Below are positions 51,421 to 61,593 of a DNA stretch of 64,000 nt, piece by piece. The notes under the pieces were generated by a model. It was not told where the DNA came from. It made no database searches and saw only the letters and a list, made by a program, of their open reading frames with translations. Source of the DNA: Streptomyces sp. YIM 130001 (GTDB taxonomy: Bacteria > Actinomycetota > Actinomycetes > Streptomycetales > Streptomycetaceae). Made by a program: the position numbers and the translations under genes. The number at the start of each line of letters is the position of its first letter. The first letter of the stretch is position 1. The DNA is taken from positions 235,542 through 299,541 of the forward strand of contig NZ_KZ984557.1 of NCBI RefSeq assembly GCF_003574445.1, in the 5' to 3' direction.

Positions 51421-52782
51421 GTGGCTGATCTTTCGCAGATCGTGAAGGCGTACGACGTGCGAGGAGTGGTCCCCGATCAGTGGGACGAGTCCCTCGCGAA
51501 GCTGTTCGGCGCGGCCTTCGCGCAGGTGACGGGCGCCGACGCGATCGTCGTCGGGCACGACATGCGCCCCTCGTCGCCGGGCCTGACACGCGCCTTCGCG
51601 CGCGGGGCCGCCGACTCCGGGGCGTCGGTCACGGAGATCGGCCTGTGCTCGACGGACCAGCTGTATTACGCGTCGGGGGCGCTCGGCCTGCCGGGCGCGA
51701 TGTTCACGGCCTCGCACAACCCGGCCCAGTACAACGGCATCAAGATGTGCCGGGCGGGCGCGGCCCCCGTCGGCCAGGACACCGGCCTCGCCCAGATCCG
51801 CGCCTTGGTCGAGGAGTGGTCCGAGACCGGCGCACCCGTGGCTGTCGCGACGCCCGGCGAGATCACCGCACGCGACACCCTCGCGGACTACGCGGCCCAT
51901 CTGCGCGGCCTCGTCGACCTCACCGGGATCCGCCCGCTGAAGGTCGTCGTCGACGCGGGCAACGGCATGGGTGGGCACACCGTGCCCACCGTCTTCGAGG
52001 GGCTGCCGCTCGACCTGGTCCCGATGTACTTCGAACTGGACGGCACGTTCCCCAACCACGAGGCGAACCCGCTCGACCCGGCGAACATCGTGGACCTGCA
52101 GAAGCGCGTCCGCGACGAGGGCGCCGACCTCGGCATCGCCTTCGACGGCGACGCCGACCGCTGCTTCGTGGTCGACGAGCGCGGCGAGGGCGTCTCCCCG
52201 TCCGCCGTCACCGCCCTGGTCGCAGGCCGTGAACTGGCCAGGAACGGCGGCTCGGGCACCGTCATCCACAACCTGATCACCTCCTGGTCGGTCCCCGAGG
52301 TCGTCCGGGAGAACGGCGGCACGCCGGTCCGCACGCGCGTGGGGCACTCGTTCATCAAGCAGGAGATGGCCGACACCGGCGCGATCTTCGGCGGCGAGCA
52401 CTCCGCGCACTACTACTTCAAGGACTTCTGGAACGCGGACACGGGCATGCTGGCCGCGCTGCACGTCCTGGCCGCGCTGGGCGGCCAGCAGGGCCCGCTG
52501 TCCGAACTGGTCGCGCAGTACGACCGGTACGCCGGCTCCGGCGAGATCAACTCCACCGTCGCCGACCAGGCGGGCCGCGCCGCCGCCGTCCGGGAGGCGT
52601 ACGAGGGCCGGGACGGTCTGACCCTCGACGAGCTCGACGGCCTCACCGTCACGGCCGGTGACTGGTGGTTCAACCTCCGTGCGTCCAACACCGAGCCCCT
52701 GCTGCGGCTCAACGTCGAGGCCAGGGACGCCGCCACGATGGCCCGCGTCCGCGACGAGGTACTGGCCGTCGTACGCGCCTGA
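51421..52782 (+). CDS. Phosphomannomutase/phosphoglucomutase (ManB type)
   Basis: A 453-residue alpha-D-phosphohexomutase. The active-site serine loop is MFTASHNPAQYNG (phosphoserine in ASHNP), the metal loop is IAFDGDADRCFVVDE, the sugar loop is GGEHSAHYYFKDFW and the phosphate loop is LRASNTEPLLRLN. It interconverts mannose-6-P and mannose-1-P, linking ManA to GDP-mannose. The GTG (MADLSQIVKAYDVRG) follows AGGAGAGG; an upstream in-frame GTG at 51388 precedes that site. A terminator follows it, so it is separate from the trm112-SIS-manA unit. Confidence 0.95.
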   Translation: MADLSQIVKAYDVRGVVPDQWDESLAKLFGAAFAQVTGADAIVVGHDMRPSSPGLTRAFARGAADSGASVTEIGLCSTDQLYYASGALGLPGAMFTASHNPAQYNGIKMCRAGAAPVGQDTGLAQIRALVEEWSETGAPVAVATPGEITARDTLADYAAHLRGLVDLTGIRPLKVVVDAGNGMGGHTVPTVFEGLPLDLVPMYFELDGTFPNHEANPLDPANIVDLQKRVRDEGADLGIAFDGDADRCFVVDERGEGVSPSAVTALVAGRELARNGGSGTVIHNLITSWSVPEVVRENGGTPVRTRVGHSFIKQEMADTGAIFGGEHSAHYYFKDFWNADTGMLAALHVLAALGGQQGPLSELVAQYDRYAGSGEINSTVADQAGRAAAVREAYEGRDGLTLDELDGLTVTAGDWWFNLRASNTEPLLRLNVEARDAATMARVRDEVLAVVRA

Positions 52783-52796
52783 CCGCACGTCCGGTG

Positions 52797-52826
52797 ACCG
52801 GGGTGCACGCGCGCGTGGACCCCGGT
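52797..52826 (+). terminator. Terminator after the phosphomannomutase gene
   Basis: A hairpin with arms ACCGGGGT and ACCCCGGT extended inward by further pairs, followed directly by TTTC; 14 bases after the stop. It resembles a classical factor-independent terminator. Confidence 0.82.
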
Positions 52827-53005
52827 TTTCGCTCGAAGGCGGCCGTCCGTCGCGTACGCCACCGGGGAGTGCTCTCCGCACGCCCCCGGGACACGGCACC
52901 GCGCTCTGCGCGGCGGTAGGCTGACCAGGCTCCATTCCGTCGGGTCACGGCCCTCGCCGAGCCCGACCCAACCGTCCTGAACCGCTGTCCGAAGGGACCC
53001 ACCCC

Positions 53006-53176
53006 ATGCCGCTCGAAGCCGGCCTCCTGGAGATCCTCGCCTGCCCGGCCTGTCACGCGCCTCTCGAGGAGTCGGACACCGAGCTGCTCTGCACCGGCAA
53101 GGAATGCGGTCTGGCCTACCCGGTGCGTGACGGCATCCCGGTGCTCCTGGTCGACGAGGCCCGGCGCCCCGGCTGA
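53006..53176 (+). CDS. Trm112-family small zinc-binding protein
   Basis: A 56-residue protein with four cysteines (13, 16, 29, 34) in LACPACHAPL and LCTGKECGLAYPVRDGIP, the Trm112/UPF0434 zinc-ribbon. In eukaryotes and archaea Trm112 activates several methyltransferases; bacterial members are less understood. GAAGGGA precedes the ATG. A -10-like TAGGCT near 52917 may start this unit. It sits between phosphomannomutase and the SIS gene, a conserved actinobacterial arrangement as I recall. Confidence 0.88.
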   Translation: MPLEAGLLEILACPACHAPLEESDTELLCTGKECGLAYPVRDGIPVLLVDEARRPG

Positions 53177-53317
53177 AACCCGTACGGTGGCCGGACGGCC
53201 GCCCGGCCGTGACCCGGCTGAGGGCCGCTCCGCCGCCACCGCCCGTCGCACCTCGGCGCGGCGGCCGACGCCATCAGCGAAGCCACTCCAGGCACCGGCG
53301 CATCGGAGGCTGATCCC

Positions 53318-54451
53318 GTGCTCGACGAATCGCTGCTCGACGACCCGGAAGCGCTGGCCCTGGCCGACCGACGGAGCCTGCTGCGCGGCGCCGCCGAGGC
53401 CGGCGCCAGAGTGCGTACCGGACTACGGCACTCCGCCGATGCCGGCCTCACCGAACTCGAGCCCGACGGCCGCCCGCGCGGCGTGCTGATCGCGGGCCCC
53501 GGCACCGCCGCGACCTGTGTCGCCGATCTGCTCGGGGCACTGGCCGGTGCCGGCTGCCCGGTGACCCGGCTGCACCCCACCGGCGTCGCGGCCGCGGCAG
53601 GCGCTCTGCGCTGGTCGCTGCCCGGCTGGGCGGGCTCGGTCGACCTGCTCCTCATCGCCACTCCCGACGGATTCGAGCCCGGCCTCGGCGTTCTCGCCGA
53701 CCAGGCCTACCGGCGCGGCTGCACCGTGGTCGCCGTAGCGCCTCCGCGCTCCCCGCTCGTCGAGTCCGTCGAGGGCGCGCACGGTCTCACCGTCCCGATG
53801 GCGTCTCCGCCCCACGACGAGTACGACGAGGGCGCGACCGCGGGTCTCGACGCCCTGTGGGCGCTGCTCACCCCGCTGCTGGTACTGCTCGACCGGACCG
53901 GTCTGGTCACCGCACCGACCGACACCCTCCAGAAGGTGGCGGACCGCCTCGACAGCACGGCGGAGCGTTGCGGACCGGCCATCGCCACGTACAGCAATCC
54001 GGCCAAGACGCTCGCCGCCGAACTCGACGAGTCGCTGCCGCTGATCTGGACCGAAGGCCCGGCCGCAGGGCCGCCCGGACGCCGATTCGCCGCCCTGCTG
54101 GCCGAGTTGGCGGGGCGCGCCGCGCTTGCCGCCGAACTGCCCGAGGCGCTGCCCGCGCACGGCACGCTGCTCGCCGGGAACCTCGCGGCGGGCGCCGACC
54201 CCGACGACTTCTTCCGCGATCGGGTCGAGGAGGAACAAGTACTACGCGCGCGTGCCGTACTCCTTCGGGACCGGCCCACCGGCGGCCTCAGCGCCGCACC
54301 GGCCGCACGGGAACTCGCCCTCGGCCACGGCACCGCCATCAGCGAACTCGAACCCGAGGAGGGCAGCGAACTCGAGTCGATCGCCGAGCTGATCGCCGTC
54401 ACCGATTTCGCCGCCGTCTACCTGGCGCTCGCCTCCAGCAGCCGATCATGA
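53318..54451 (+). CDS. SIS-domain protein related to phosphoglucose/phosphomannose isomerase
   Basis: A 377-residue protein. Two SIS-type halves resemble the bifunctional phosphoglucose/phosphomannose isomerase family: GVLIAGPGTAATCVADLLGAL near residue 55, a second half from about 200, and C-terminal ELGHGTAIS-like sequence (ARELALGHGTAISELEP). The usual Ser/Thr and catalytic residues are only partly recognisable, so it may be a sugar-phosphate binding or regulatory protein. GTG start with GGAGG upstream. manA follows. Confidence 0.8.
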   Translation: MLDESLLDDPEALALADRRSLLRGAAEAGARVRTGLRHSADAGLTELEPDGRPRGVLIAGPGTAATCVADLLGALAGAGCPVTRLHPTGVAAAAGALRWSLPGWAGSVDLLLIATPDGFEPGLGVLADQAYRRGCTVVAVAPPRSPLVESVEGAHGLTVPMASPPHDEYDEGATAGLDALWALLTPLLVLLDRTGLVTAPTDTLQKVADRLDSTAERCGPAIATYSNPAKTLAAELDESLPLIWTEGPAAGPPGRRFAALLAELAGRAALAAELPEALPAHGTLLAGNLAAGADPDDFFRDRVEEEQVLRARAVLLRDRPTGGLSAAPAARELALGHGTAISELEPEEGSELESIAELIAVTDFAAVYLALASSSRS

Positions 54452-54530
54452 CGTTCCGCCCGGTCATGACGTTCCGCCCATGACCACGTCCCGCAGATCA
54501 TGACGTCCCGCAGATCATGACGTTCAGTCG
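54445..54530 (+). repeat. Imperfect tandem repeats between the SIS gene and manA
   Basis: Five copies of a unit of about 17 bases with core ATGACGTYCCGC: ATGACG at 54448, 54466, 54500 and 54517, and a variant ATGACCACG at 54480. The first copy overlaps the SIS gene stop. Each unit contains TCATGA. It is not a coding repeat. Confidence 0.85.
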
Positions 54531-54565
54531 AACGTGACCTTCCGTACGAGAGAGCAACTGCACCC

Positions 54566-55717
54566 ATGGACCGCCTCACCAACACCGTCCGCCCCTACGC
54601 CTGGGGTTCCACCACCGCCATCCCGGAGCTCATCGGCGAGCAGCCGACGGGCGAGCCGCAGGCGGAGATGTGGATGGGCGCCCACCCCGGCGCGCCCTCG
54701 CGTCTCGCCCGGGGCACGCTCGACGCGGTCGTCGCCGCCGACCCCGAGGGCGAACTCGGCGCCGCCACGGTCACCAAGTTCGGCCCCAGGCTGCCCTTCC
54801 TGCTCAAGCTCCTCGCCGCCGGCGCCCCGCTGTCCCTCCAGGTGCACCCGAATCTCGACCAGGCCCGCGAGGGCTTCGCCGACGAGACGGAGCGGGGCGT
54901 CCCCATCGACGCCCCGAACCGCAACTACAAGGACGCCAACCACAAGCCCGAACTCATCTGCGCCCTCACGCCGTTCGACGGCCTCTGCGGCTTCCGCGCC
55001 CCTGCCGACGCGGCCCGGCTGCTCGACGGCCTCGGCGTCGGCTCCCTCAAGCCGTACGTCGACCTGCTGAGCGCCCACCCCGAAGAGGCCGCCCTGCGCG
55101 AGGTCCTCACCGCCGTACTGACCGCCGACACCGCCGAGATGGCCGCGACGGTCACCGAGGCGGCGGCCGCGGCGGAGCGCCTCGGCGGCGAGTACGCTCC
55201 GTACGCCGCGATCGCCCGGCAGTACCCCGGCGACTCCGGCGTCATCGCCGCCATGCTGCTCAACTTCGTCCAACTCGCCCCGGGCGAAGCGATGTTCCTC
55301 GGCGCCGGCGTACCGCACGCGTACCTCGACGGCCTCGGCGTCGAGATCATGGCCAACTCCGACAACGTGCTGCGCTGCGGACTCACCCCCAAGCACATCG
55401 ACGTACCCGAACTCCTGCGCATCGTCCGCTTCGAGGCCACCGAGCCCGGCGTGCTCCGCCCGGAGGCGGATGAGTCGGGCGAGGAGGTCTACGAGACCCC
55501 GACCGACGAATTCCGCCTCTCCCGTTTCGTCCTGGCCGAGGGCTCGCAGCCGCGGGTCCTGACCGCGCCCACCCCGCAGATTCTGCTCTGCACGGCGGGT
55601 TCGGTGCGCGCGGGCGACGAACTCCTCACCGCCGGCGGCTCGGTGTTCGTCCCAGCGGGCGACGAAGCGTTCGTCTCAGGCAACGGAACTCTCTTCCGCG
55701 CCACCGTGGCGGTCTGA
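54566..55717 (+). CDS. manA: Mannose-6-phosphate isomerase, class I
   Basis: A 383-residue zinc cupin enzyme converting fructose-6-P and mannose-6-P. Motifs: YAWGSTTAIPEL, LPFLLKLLAAGAPLSLQVHP (zinc ligands), DANHKPELICALTPFDGLCGF and the conserved PGEAMFLGAGVPHAYLDGLGVEIMANSDNVLRCGLTPK region. It provides mannose-6-P to the phosphomannomutase. ATG start (MDRLTNTVRPYAWG). Tandem repeats lie in the gap upstream, and a 13-base-pair terminator hairpin follows. Confidence 0.95.
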   Translation: MDRLTNTVRPYAWGSTTAIPELIGEQPTGEPQAEMWMGAHPGAPSRLARGTLDAVVAADPEGELGAATVTKFGPRLPFLLKLLAAGAPLSLQVHPNLDQAREGFADETERGVPIDAPNRNYKDANHKPELICALTPFDGLCGFRAPADAARLLDGLGVGSLKPYVDLLSAHPEEAALREVLTAVLTADTAEMAATVTEAAAAAERLGGEYAPYAAIARQYPGDSGVIAAMLLNFVQLAPGEAMFLGAGVPHAYLDGLGVEIMANSDNVLRCGLTPKHIDVPELLRIVRFEATEPGVLRPEADESGEEVYETPTDEFRLSRFVLAEGSQPRVLTAPTPQILLCTAGSVRAGDELLTAGGSVFVPAGDEAFVSGNGTLFRATVAV

Positions 55718-55725
55718 CGTCATCG

Positions 55726-55768
55726 GCCCATGCCGTGCTGCGACAATGACCCACCGCACGGCATGGGC
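55726..55768 (+). terminator. Terminator after manA
   Basis: A perfect 13-base-pair stem (55726-55738 with 55756-55768) and 17-base loop between manA and the CDF transporter gene on the same strand. Confidence 0.8.
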
Positions 55769-55806
55769 ACGACGACAGTCGACGTACGAGAGGACACCGG
55801 GCACAC

Positions 55807-56766
55807 ATGAGCGCGTCAGGCGGGACCAAGGCGATCGTGGCGGCACTCGCCGCCAACCTCGCCATTGCGGTAGCGAAGTTCGTCGCCTTCCTCTTCAGCG
55901 GCTCGTCCTCGATGCTCGCCGAGAGCGTCCACTCGCTCGCCGACTCGGGCAACCAGGGCCTGCTCCTCCTCGGAGGGAAGAAGGCCCAGCGCGCCGCGAC
56001 CCCACAACACCCCTTCGGGTACGGGCGCGAGCGCTACATCTACGCCTTCCTCGTCTCGATCGTGCTCTTCTCGGTCGGTGGCATGTTCGCCATCTACGAG
56101 GGCTACGAGAAGATCAAGCACCCGCACGAGCTCGAGCACTGGTACTGGCCGGTCGGCGTCCTGGTGTTCGCGATCATCGCCGAGTCGTTCTCGTTCCGTA
56201 CGGCGATCAAGGAGTCCAACTCGGTCCGCGGCAAGCAGTCGTGGAGCGACTTCATCCGCCGCGCGAAGGCTCCCGAACTCCCGGTCGTCCTCCTCGAGGA
56301 CCTCGGCGCCCTGATCGGCCTGGTCCTCGCGCTCGGCGGCGTCGGCATCGCGCTCGCCACCGGCAACGGCGTCTGGGACGGCATCGGCACCCTCTGCATC
56401 GGCATCCTGCTGATCCTGATCGCGATCGTGCTCGCGGTGGAGACCAAGTCTCTGCTGCTCGGCGAGTCCGCGGGCATCGAGGAGGTCAAGAAGATCGAGG
56501 GCGCCATCGTCGACGGCGAAACCGTGACCCGCATCATCCACATGCGTACGCTCCACCTCGGCCCCGAGGAGCTGCTCGTCGCGGCCAAGGTCGCGGTCCA
56601 GCACGACGACACGGCCACCGAGGTCGCCTCCGCGATCAACGCCGCCGAGGCCCGTATCCGGAACGCCGTCCCGATCGCCCGGGTGATCTACCTGGAGCCG
56701 GACATCTACAGCGAGACGGCCGCCGAGGCCGGCGAGAACCCCGGCAGGAGTCCCGGCGGTCACTGA
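55807..56766 (+). CDS. Cation diffusion facilitator (CDF) transporter
   Basis: A 319-residue inner-membrane transporter of divalent metals. About six membrane helices are seen, with LAESVHSLADSGNQGLLLLG in helix 2 and the second metal-site helix VVLLEDLGALIGLVLALGGVG. The C-terminal cytoplasmic domain begins near residue 220 with a typical CDF regulatory fold. Metal specificity (zinc, iron or manganese) cannot be judged. ATG (MSASGGTKAIVAALAANL) with GAGAGGA upstream. Confidence 0.9.
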   Translation: MSASGGTKAIVAALAANLAIAVAKFVAFLFSGSSSMLAESVHSLADSGNQGLLLLGGKKAQRAATPQHPFGYGRERYIYAFLVSIVLFSVGGMFAIYEGYEKIKHPHELEHWYWPVGVLVFAIIAESFSFRTAIKESNSVRGKQSWSDFIRRAKAPELPVVLLEDLGALIGLVLALGGVGIALATGNGVWDGIGTLCIGILLILIAIVLAVETKSLLLGESAGIEEVKKIEGAIVDGETVTRIIHMRTLHLGPEELLVAAKVAVQHDDTATEVASAINAAEARIRNAVPIARVIYLEPDIYSETAAEAGENPGRSPGGH

Positions 56767-56785
56767 ACTCCCGCACACAGCCGTA

Positions 56786-56822
56786 CGAAGGGCCCACGAC
56801 CGGAGAGGTCGTGGGCCCTTCG
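56786..56822. terminator. Bidirectional terminator, CDF / PTS genes
   Basis: A perfect 15-base-pair stem (56786-56800 with 56808-56822), 7-base loop, between two convergent genes. Confidence 0.9.
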
Positions 56823-56837
56823 GCGGTCGTACGGGGG

Positions 56838-58976
56838 TCAGCGCACCTCGCGCAGTACCTCGAGGACGGCCGCCCGGTCCGGAGCCGACTCGAGGCGCTC
56901 GCGGAAGCCGGTGTCCATCAGCTTGCGCGAGAGCATCGCCAGAATCCGCAGATGCTCGTCCCCGGCGGCGGCCTCGGGTACGGCGATCATGAAGATCAGC
57001 TTGGCCTGCGTACCGTCGAGGGCGCCCCATTCGACGCCCTCGGGGGAGCGGGCGAAGCCGACGATCGGCGCGCTCACCGCGTCCGTCTTCGCGTGCGGGA
57101 TGGCGATCTCCTCGCCGAGCCCGGTGGTGCCCTGCTCCTCGCGGCGCAGCGCGGTCGCGACCAGCTCCTCCTCGTCCGTCACGTGGCCGGACGCGGTCAG
57201 CAGGGCGGCCATCTCGCGGATCGCCGCCTCCTTGTCCTGAGCGTCGAGGCTGAGCTTGACGGTCTGCTCGGTGAGGTAGCCGGAGAGCACCTCGTCGGAG
57301 CCCTCCGCGGAACCCGCGTCGGCGACGGCGTCCGACTCGGCCACCGGGGCGCTCGCCGCCCCGGAGTCGCCCGGGGCGGACGTACCCGTGCCAGTACCCG
57401 AGGCCGTAGCGCCCGAGGCACCGGCAGCCGCCGCGCCCGAACCCGCCGCGACGCCCGCCAGCGCGGGCTCGCCCGCAAGCGCCCCGCCGCCCTTGGTCTC
57501 GCCGCGCCGCTTGCGCTCACTGAAGTCGACCAGCGTCACCGTGGTGAGCCCTGTGACGATCGCACCGACGATCACGGCCACGAAGAACATCGGCACCCCG
57601 CCGATGGCACCGAGCACCGCGACGATCGGTCCGCCGTGCGGAACCGAGTCCTCCACGCCGGCCACACCCGCGATGGCACCAGCCACGGCACCACCGAGCA
57701 TGTTCGCCGGGATGACCTGGGCCGGCCGTGCGGCAGCGAACGGAATGGCACCTTCGGAGATTCCGAAGAAGCCCATGAACAACGAGGCCAGACCGGTCTC
57801 CCGCTCCTGATCCGTGTAGTGCCGCTTGCGCAGCACCGTCGCGAGTCCCTGCCCGAGCGGCATGACCGGGATCGCGGCGGCGCACATACCCATGACGGAC
57901 AGGTTGCCGGTGGCGATGAGGCCCGTACCGAACAGGAACGCCGTCTTGTTGACCGGACCGCCCATGTCGAACGCGATCATGAGGCCGAGGATCGCGCCGA
58001 GCGCGATGGCGCTGGTGCCGGTCATCCCGCCGAGCCAGCTGGTCAGATTCTCGAAGATCCAGGAGATCGGCTTGCCGATGACGTAGATGAAGAACAGCCC
58101 GAGCGCCGTCGTCGAGACGATCGGGATCACGATGATCGGCATCACGGGCTGAGCGAACTTGGGGACCTTGACCTTCTTGATCCACAGCACCAGGTAGCCG
58201 GCCAGGAAGCCGGTCACGATCGCCCCGATGAAGCCGGCGCCCGCCTCGGAGTCGTACAGCTCACCGGTATTGGCGATCCAGCCGCCGATCATGCCTGGCA
58301 CCAGCGCCGGTCGGTCGCCGATCGCGTAGGCGATATAGCCGGAGAGGATCGGCACCATCAGCGTGAAGCCGATCGTGCCGATCTCGTTGACATGCATCCA
58401 GAACGAGCCGTCGGGGATGACGAGCCCGCCCTTGGGGTCGGTGTGCCCGCCGAGCGACAGCGAGATGGCGATCAGCAGACCGCCGACGACCACGAACGGG
58501 ATCATGTACGAGACGCCGTTCATCAGCGCCTTGTAGGCGAGGCTGCGCTCCTTGCCGCCGCCCGCGCCGCCGCCTCCGCCCGCGGGACCGGCCGGGCCGC
58601 TGCCGCTGCCGCCGCCGTGCACCGGGGCGCTCTGTACCTGCTCGATCAGGCGCTCGGGATGGCTGATCCCCTCCGAGACGCCGACCGTCAGGACGCGCTT
58701 GCCGGCGAACCTGTCGAGATCCACGTCCTTGTCGGCGGCGATGATGATGCCGTCCGCACCTCTGACATCGTTGTCAGTAAGGACGTTCTCAGAGCCGATC
58801 GAGCCCTGCGTCTCCACCTTCATCTCGATGCCGACGCCTTCGGCCGCCTGGCTGAGCTTCTCGGCCGCCATGTACGTGTGGGCGATACCGGTCGGGCAAG
58901 CGGTGACTGCCAGGAGCCTCACCTTCTTCTGCCCGCTGCTTGCCGCCCCCGGGGGAGGCTCGGCCGCACTGGTCAC
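56838..58976 (-). CDS. PTS fructose-type permease, IIB-IIC-IIA fusion
   Basis: A 712-residue phosphotransferase system protein. Order: IIB (about 18-115; active Cys in TACPTGIAHTYMAAEKL), a Gly/Pro linker, a membrane IIC domain (about 150-490), a long Ala/Gly/Ser linker, and IIA (about 565-712; active His in IAIPHAKTDAV). It imports and phosphorylates fructose or a related sugar. No fruK or regulator gene is adjacent. GTG start with TAGGAG upstream. The substrate is inferred from the family. Confidence 0.92.
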   Translation of the reverse strand: MTSAAEPPPGAASSGQKKVRLLAVTACPTGIAHTYMAAEKLSQAAEGVGIEMKVETQGSIGSENVLTDNDVRGADGIIIAADKDVDLDRFAGKRVLTVGVSEGISHPERLIEQVQSAPVHGGGSGSGPAGPAGGGGGAGGGKERSLAYKALMNGVSYMIPFVVVGGLLIAISLSLGGHTDPKGGLVIPDGSFWMHVNEIGTIGFTLMVPILSGYIAYAIGDRPALVPGMIGGWIANTGELYDSEAGAGFIGAIVTGFLAGYLVLWIKKVKVPKFAQPVMPIIVIPIVSTTALGLFFIYVIGKPISWIFENLTSWLGGMTGTSAIALGAILGLMIAFDMGGPVNKTAFLFGTGLIATGNLSVMGMCAAAIPVMPLGQGLATVLRKRHYTDQERETGLASLFMGFFGISEGAIPFAAARPAQVIPANMLGGAVAGAIAGVAGVEDSVPHGGPIVAVLGAIGGVPMFFVAVIVGAIVTGLTTVTLVDFSERKRRGETKGGGALAGEPALAGVAAGSGAAAAGASGATASGTGTGTSAPGDSGAASAPVAESDAVADAGSAEGSDEVLSGYLTEQTVKLSLDAQDKEAAIREMAALLTASGHVTDEEELVATALRREEQGTTGLGEEIAIPHAKTDAVSAPIVGFARSPEGVEWGALDGTQAKLIFMIAVPEAAAGDEHLRILAMLSRKLMDTGFRERLESAPDRAAVLEVLREVR

Positions 58977-59352
58977 GTGAATCTCCTATCGCCTGCTTCG
59001 AACAGTCCCGGAACATCCGCCGCTGCCTCGCGCACGTGTTCCCGGGCTTCCGGCATCCTGCAACACATCCGCGTGACATCAAAGGCGGGGGAATCCTCCG
59101 CAGCCGGCCCGCGGGCCCGAACGCCCAGTGCTGGCAACGCCGAAGGCGGGCTGGGGCGGGCTGGGCCAATCGGTGTAGCTTTGTGGGTGAGCCAGACGTC
59201 GCTGCTGATGGCGGTCGGGCGGTGCCTTCGTGGGTACCGGCCGAGGGAGAGAGGGCCTCCGACGGACTGGACCGCGCGTCGTCGGGCATCCGTATGCTCG
59301 CTGTCGCGGTCAGCCATGCCCCACCTCGACCCATCACGAGGAGCAGCCAGTA
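58977..59352. other. Divergent region between PTS and ahcY genes
   Basis: No gene is supported in these 376 bases. For ahcY a ribosome-binding site GAGGAG lies about 9 bases before the ATG, and TATGCT near 59293 is a possible -10 box. The region does not show the conserved core I would expect for an S-adenosylhomocysteine riboswitch. Minus-strand promoter signals for the PTS gene are unclear. Confidence 0.45.
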
Positions 59353-60810
<1,458 letters not shown>

Positions 60811-60870
60811 GCACGCTCGGAACCCTGGACCCGTCCGGAGTTCCCGGCACCGCTCGAAGCCGGACCACAG

Positions 60871-60901
60871 CAGGCCCCCGTCGTCCCACGGCGGGGGCCT
60901 G
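60871..60901 (+). terminator. Terminator after ahcY
   Basis: A 13-base-pair GC-rich hairpin (arms 60871-60883 and 60889-60901, one G-T pair), 60 bases after the ahcY stop. Confidence 0.85.
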
Positions 60902-60946
60902 CCCCCGGTACGGGCGCTCAAGGCCACCACCAAGGACCCGATCCTC

Positions 60947-61561
60947 ATGCCCCGCGGCCGCTATTCGCTCCACGACCCGCACGACCACACCCCCCTCGGT
61001 GAAGAACACTTCCACTGCGCCCCCGGCCCCTCCGGCTGGCGCTACGTCTCCCAACTCACCGCCCCCACCGGCGATCACGCCGGCTCCGTCGATCTCACCA
61101 TCGACGACCTCGGCCGCCCCATCCGCCTCGAACTGCATGCCGCGAGCTGGCAGGTGCGCGGCGCCGCCCTCGAGGGGGTCACCTGGGTACGCACCGACCC
61201 CACCGGCACCGAGGCCACCGAGGGCAACGTCCCCGCTCACGCGTTCACCGGCACAACCCCCGCTTTCCTCGTCGCCACCGCCCGACTGCTCCGCCTCGAA
61301 CCGGGCTCCGCACCCACCCGGGTACGCCTCGTCCGCTTCACCGATCCCGTACTCGCCCCGCGTACCGTCGACGAGTCCTGGGCCCTGCTGAAGAGCGAAG
61401 CACACGCCACTGACAACGGGCCGCTCGTTGTGGACGAATACCAGGTCACAGCCCTCGACACCGGCGATCAGTCCCTCGTGTACATCGCCGGGGACGTCGT
61501 CCTGGCGGCACCGGGCATCGAACTCGAACACCTCGAAACTCCGCCGTCCCCGCTCGGCTGA
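60947..61561 (+). CDS. Hypothetical protein, unknown function
   Basis: A 204-residue soluble protein starting MPRGRYSLHDPHDHTPLGEE. Its sequence is mostly beta-strand-like, rich in Pro, Thr and acidic residues, without signal peptide or membrane helix. I recognise no family. The coding frame is clear from its codon use and the compact spacing. It stands after the ahcY terminator and is convergent with the RDD gene; no ribosome-binding site is obvious, so the start is approximate. Confidence 0.75.
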   Translation: MPRGRYSLHDPHDHTPLGEEHFHCAPGPSGWRYVSQLTAPTGDHAGSVDLTIDDLGRPIRLELHAASWQVRGAALEGVTWVRTDPTGTEATEGNVPAHAFTGTTPAFLVATARLLRLEPGSAPTRVRLVRFTDPVLAPRTVDESWALLKSEAHATDNGPLVVDEYQVTALDTGDQSLVYIAGDVVLAAPGIELEHLETPPSPLG

Positions 61562-61593
61562 CTCGCCCGCTCACAACCGCAGTCCGCCAACGC

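Noticed and set aside
54445..54530. ATGACG repeats considered as CRISPR or iterons of a replication origin
   Set aside because: Units are too short and directly adjacent, no cas or replication gene is near, and the context is an ordinary housekeeping gap.
58977..59352. S-adenosylhomocysteine riboswitch before ahcY
   Set aside because: I could not find the expected conserved core; only a ribosome-binding site and a possible -10 are visible.
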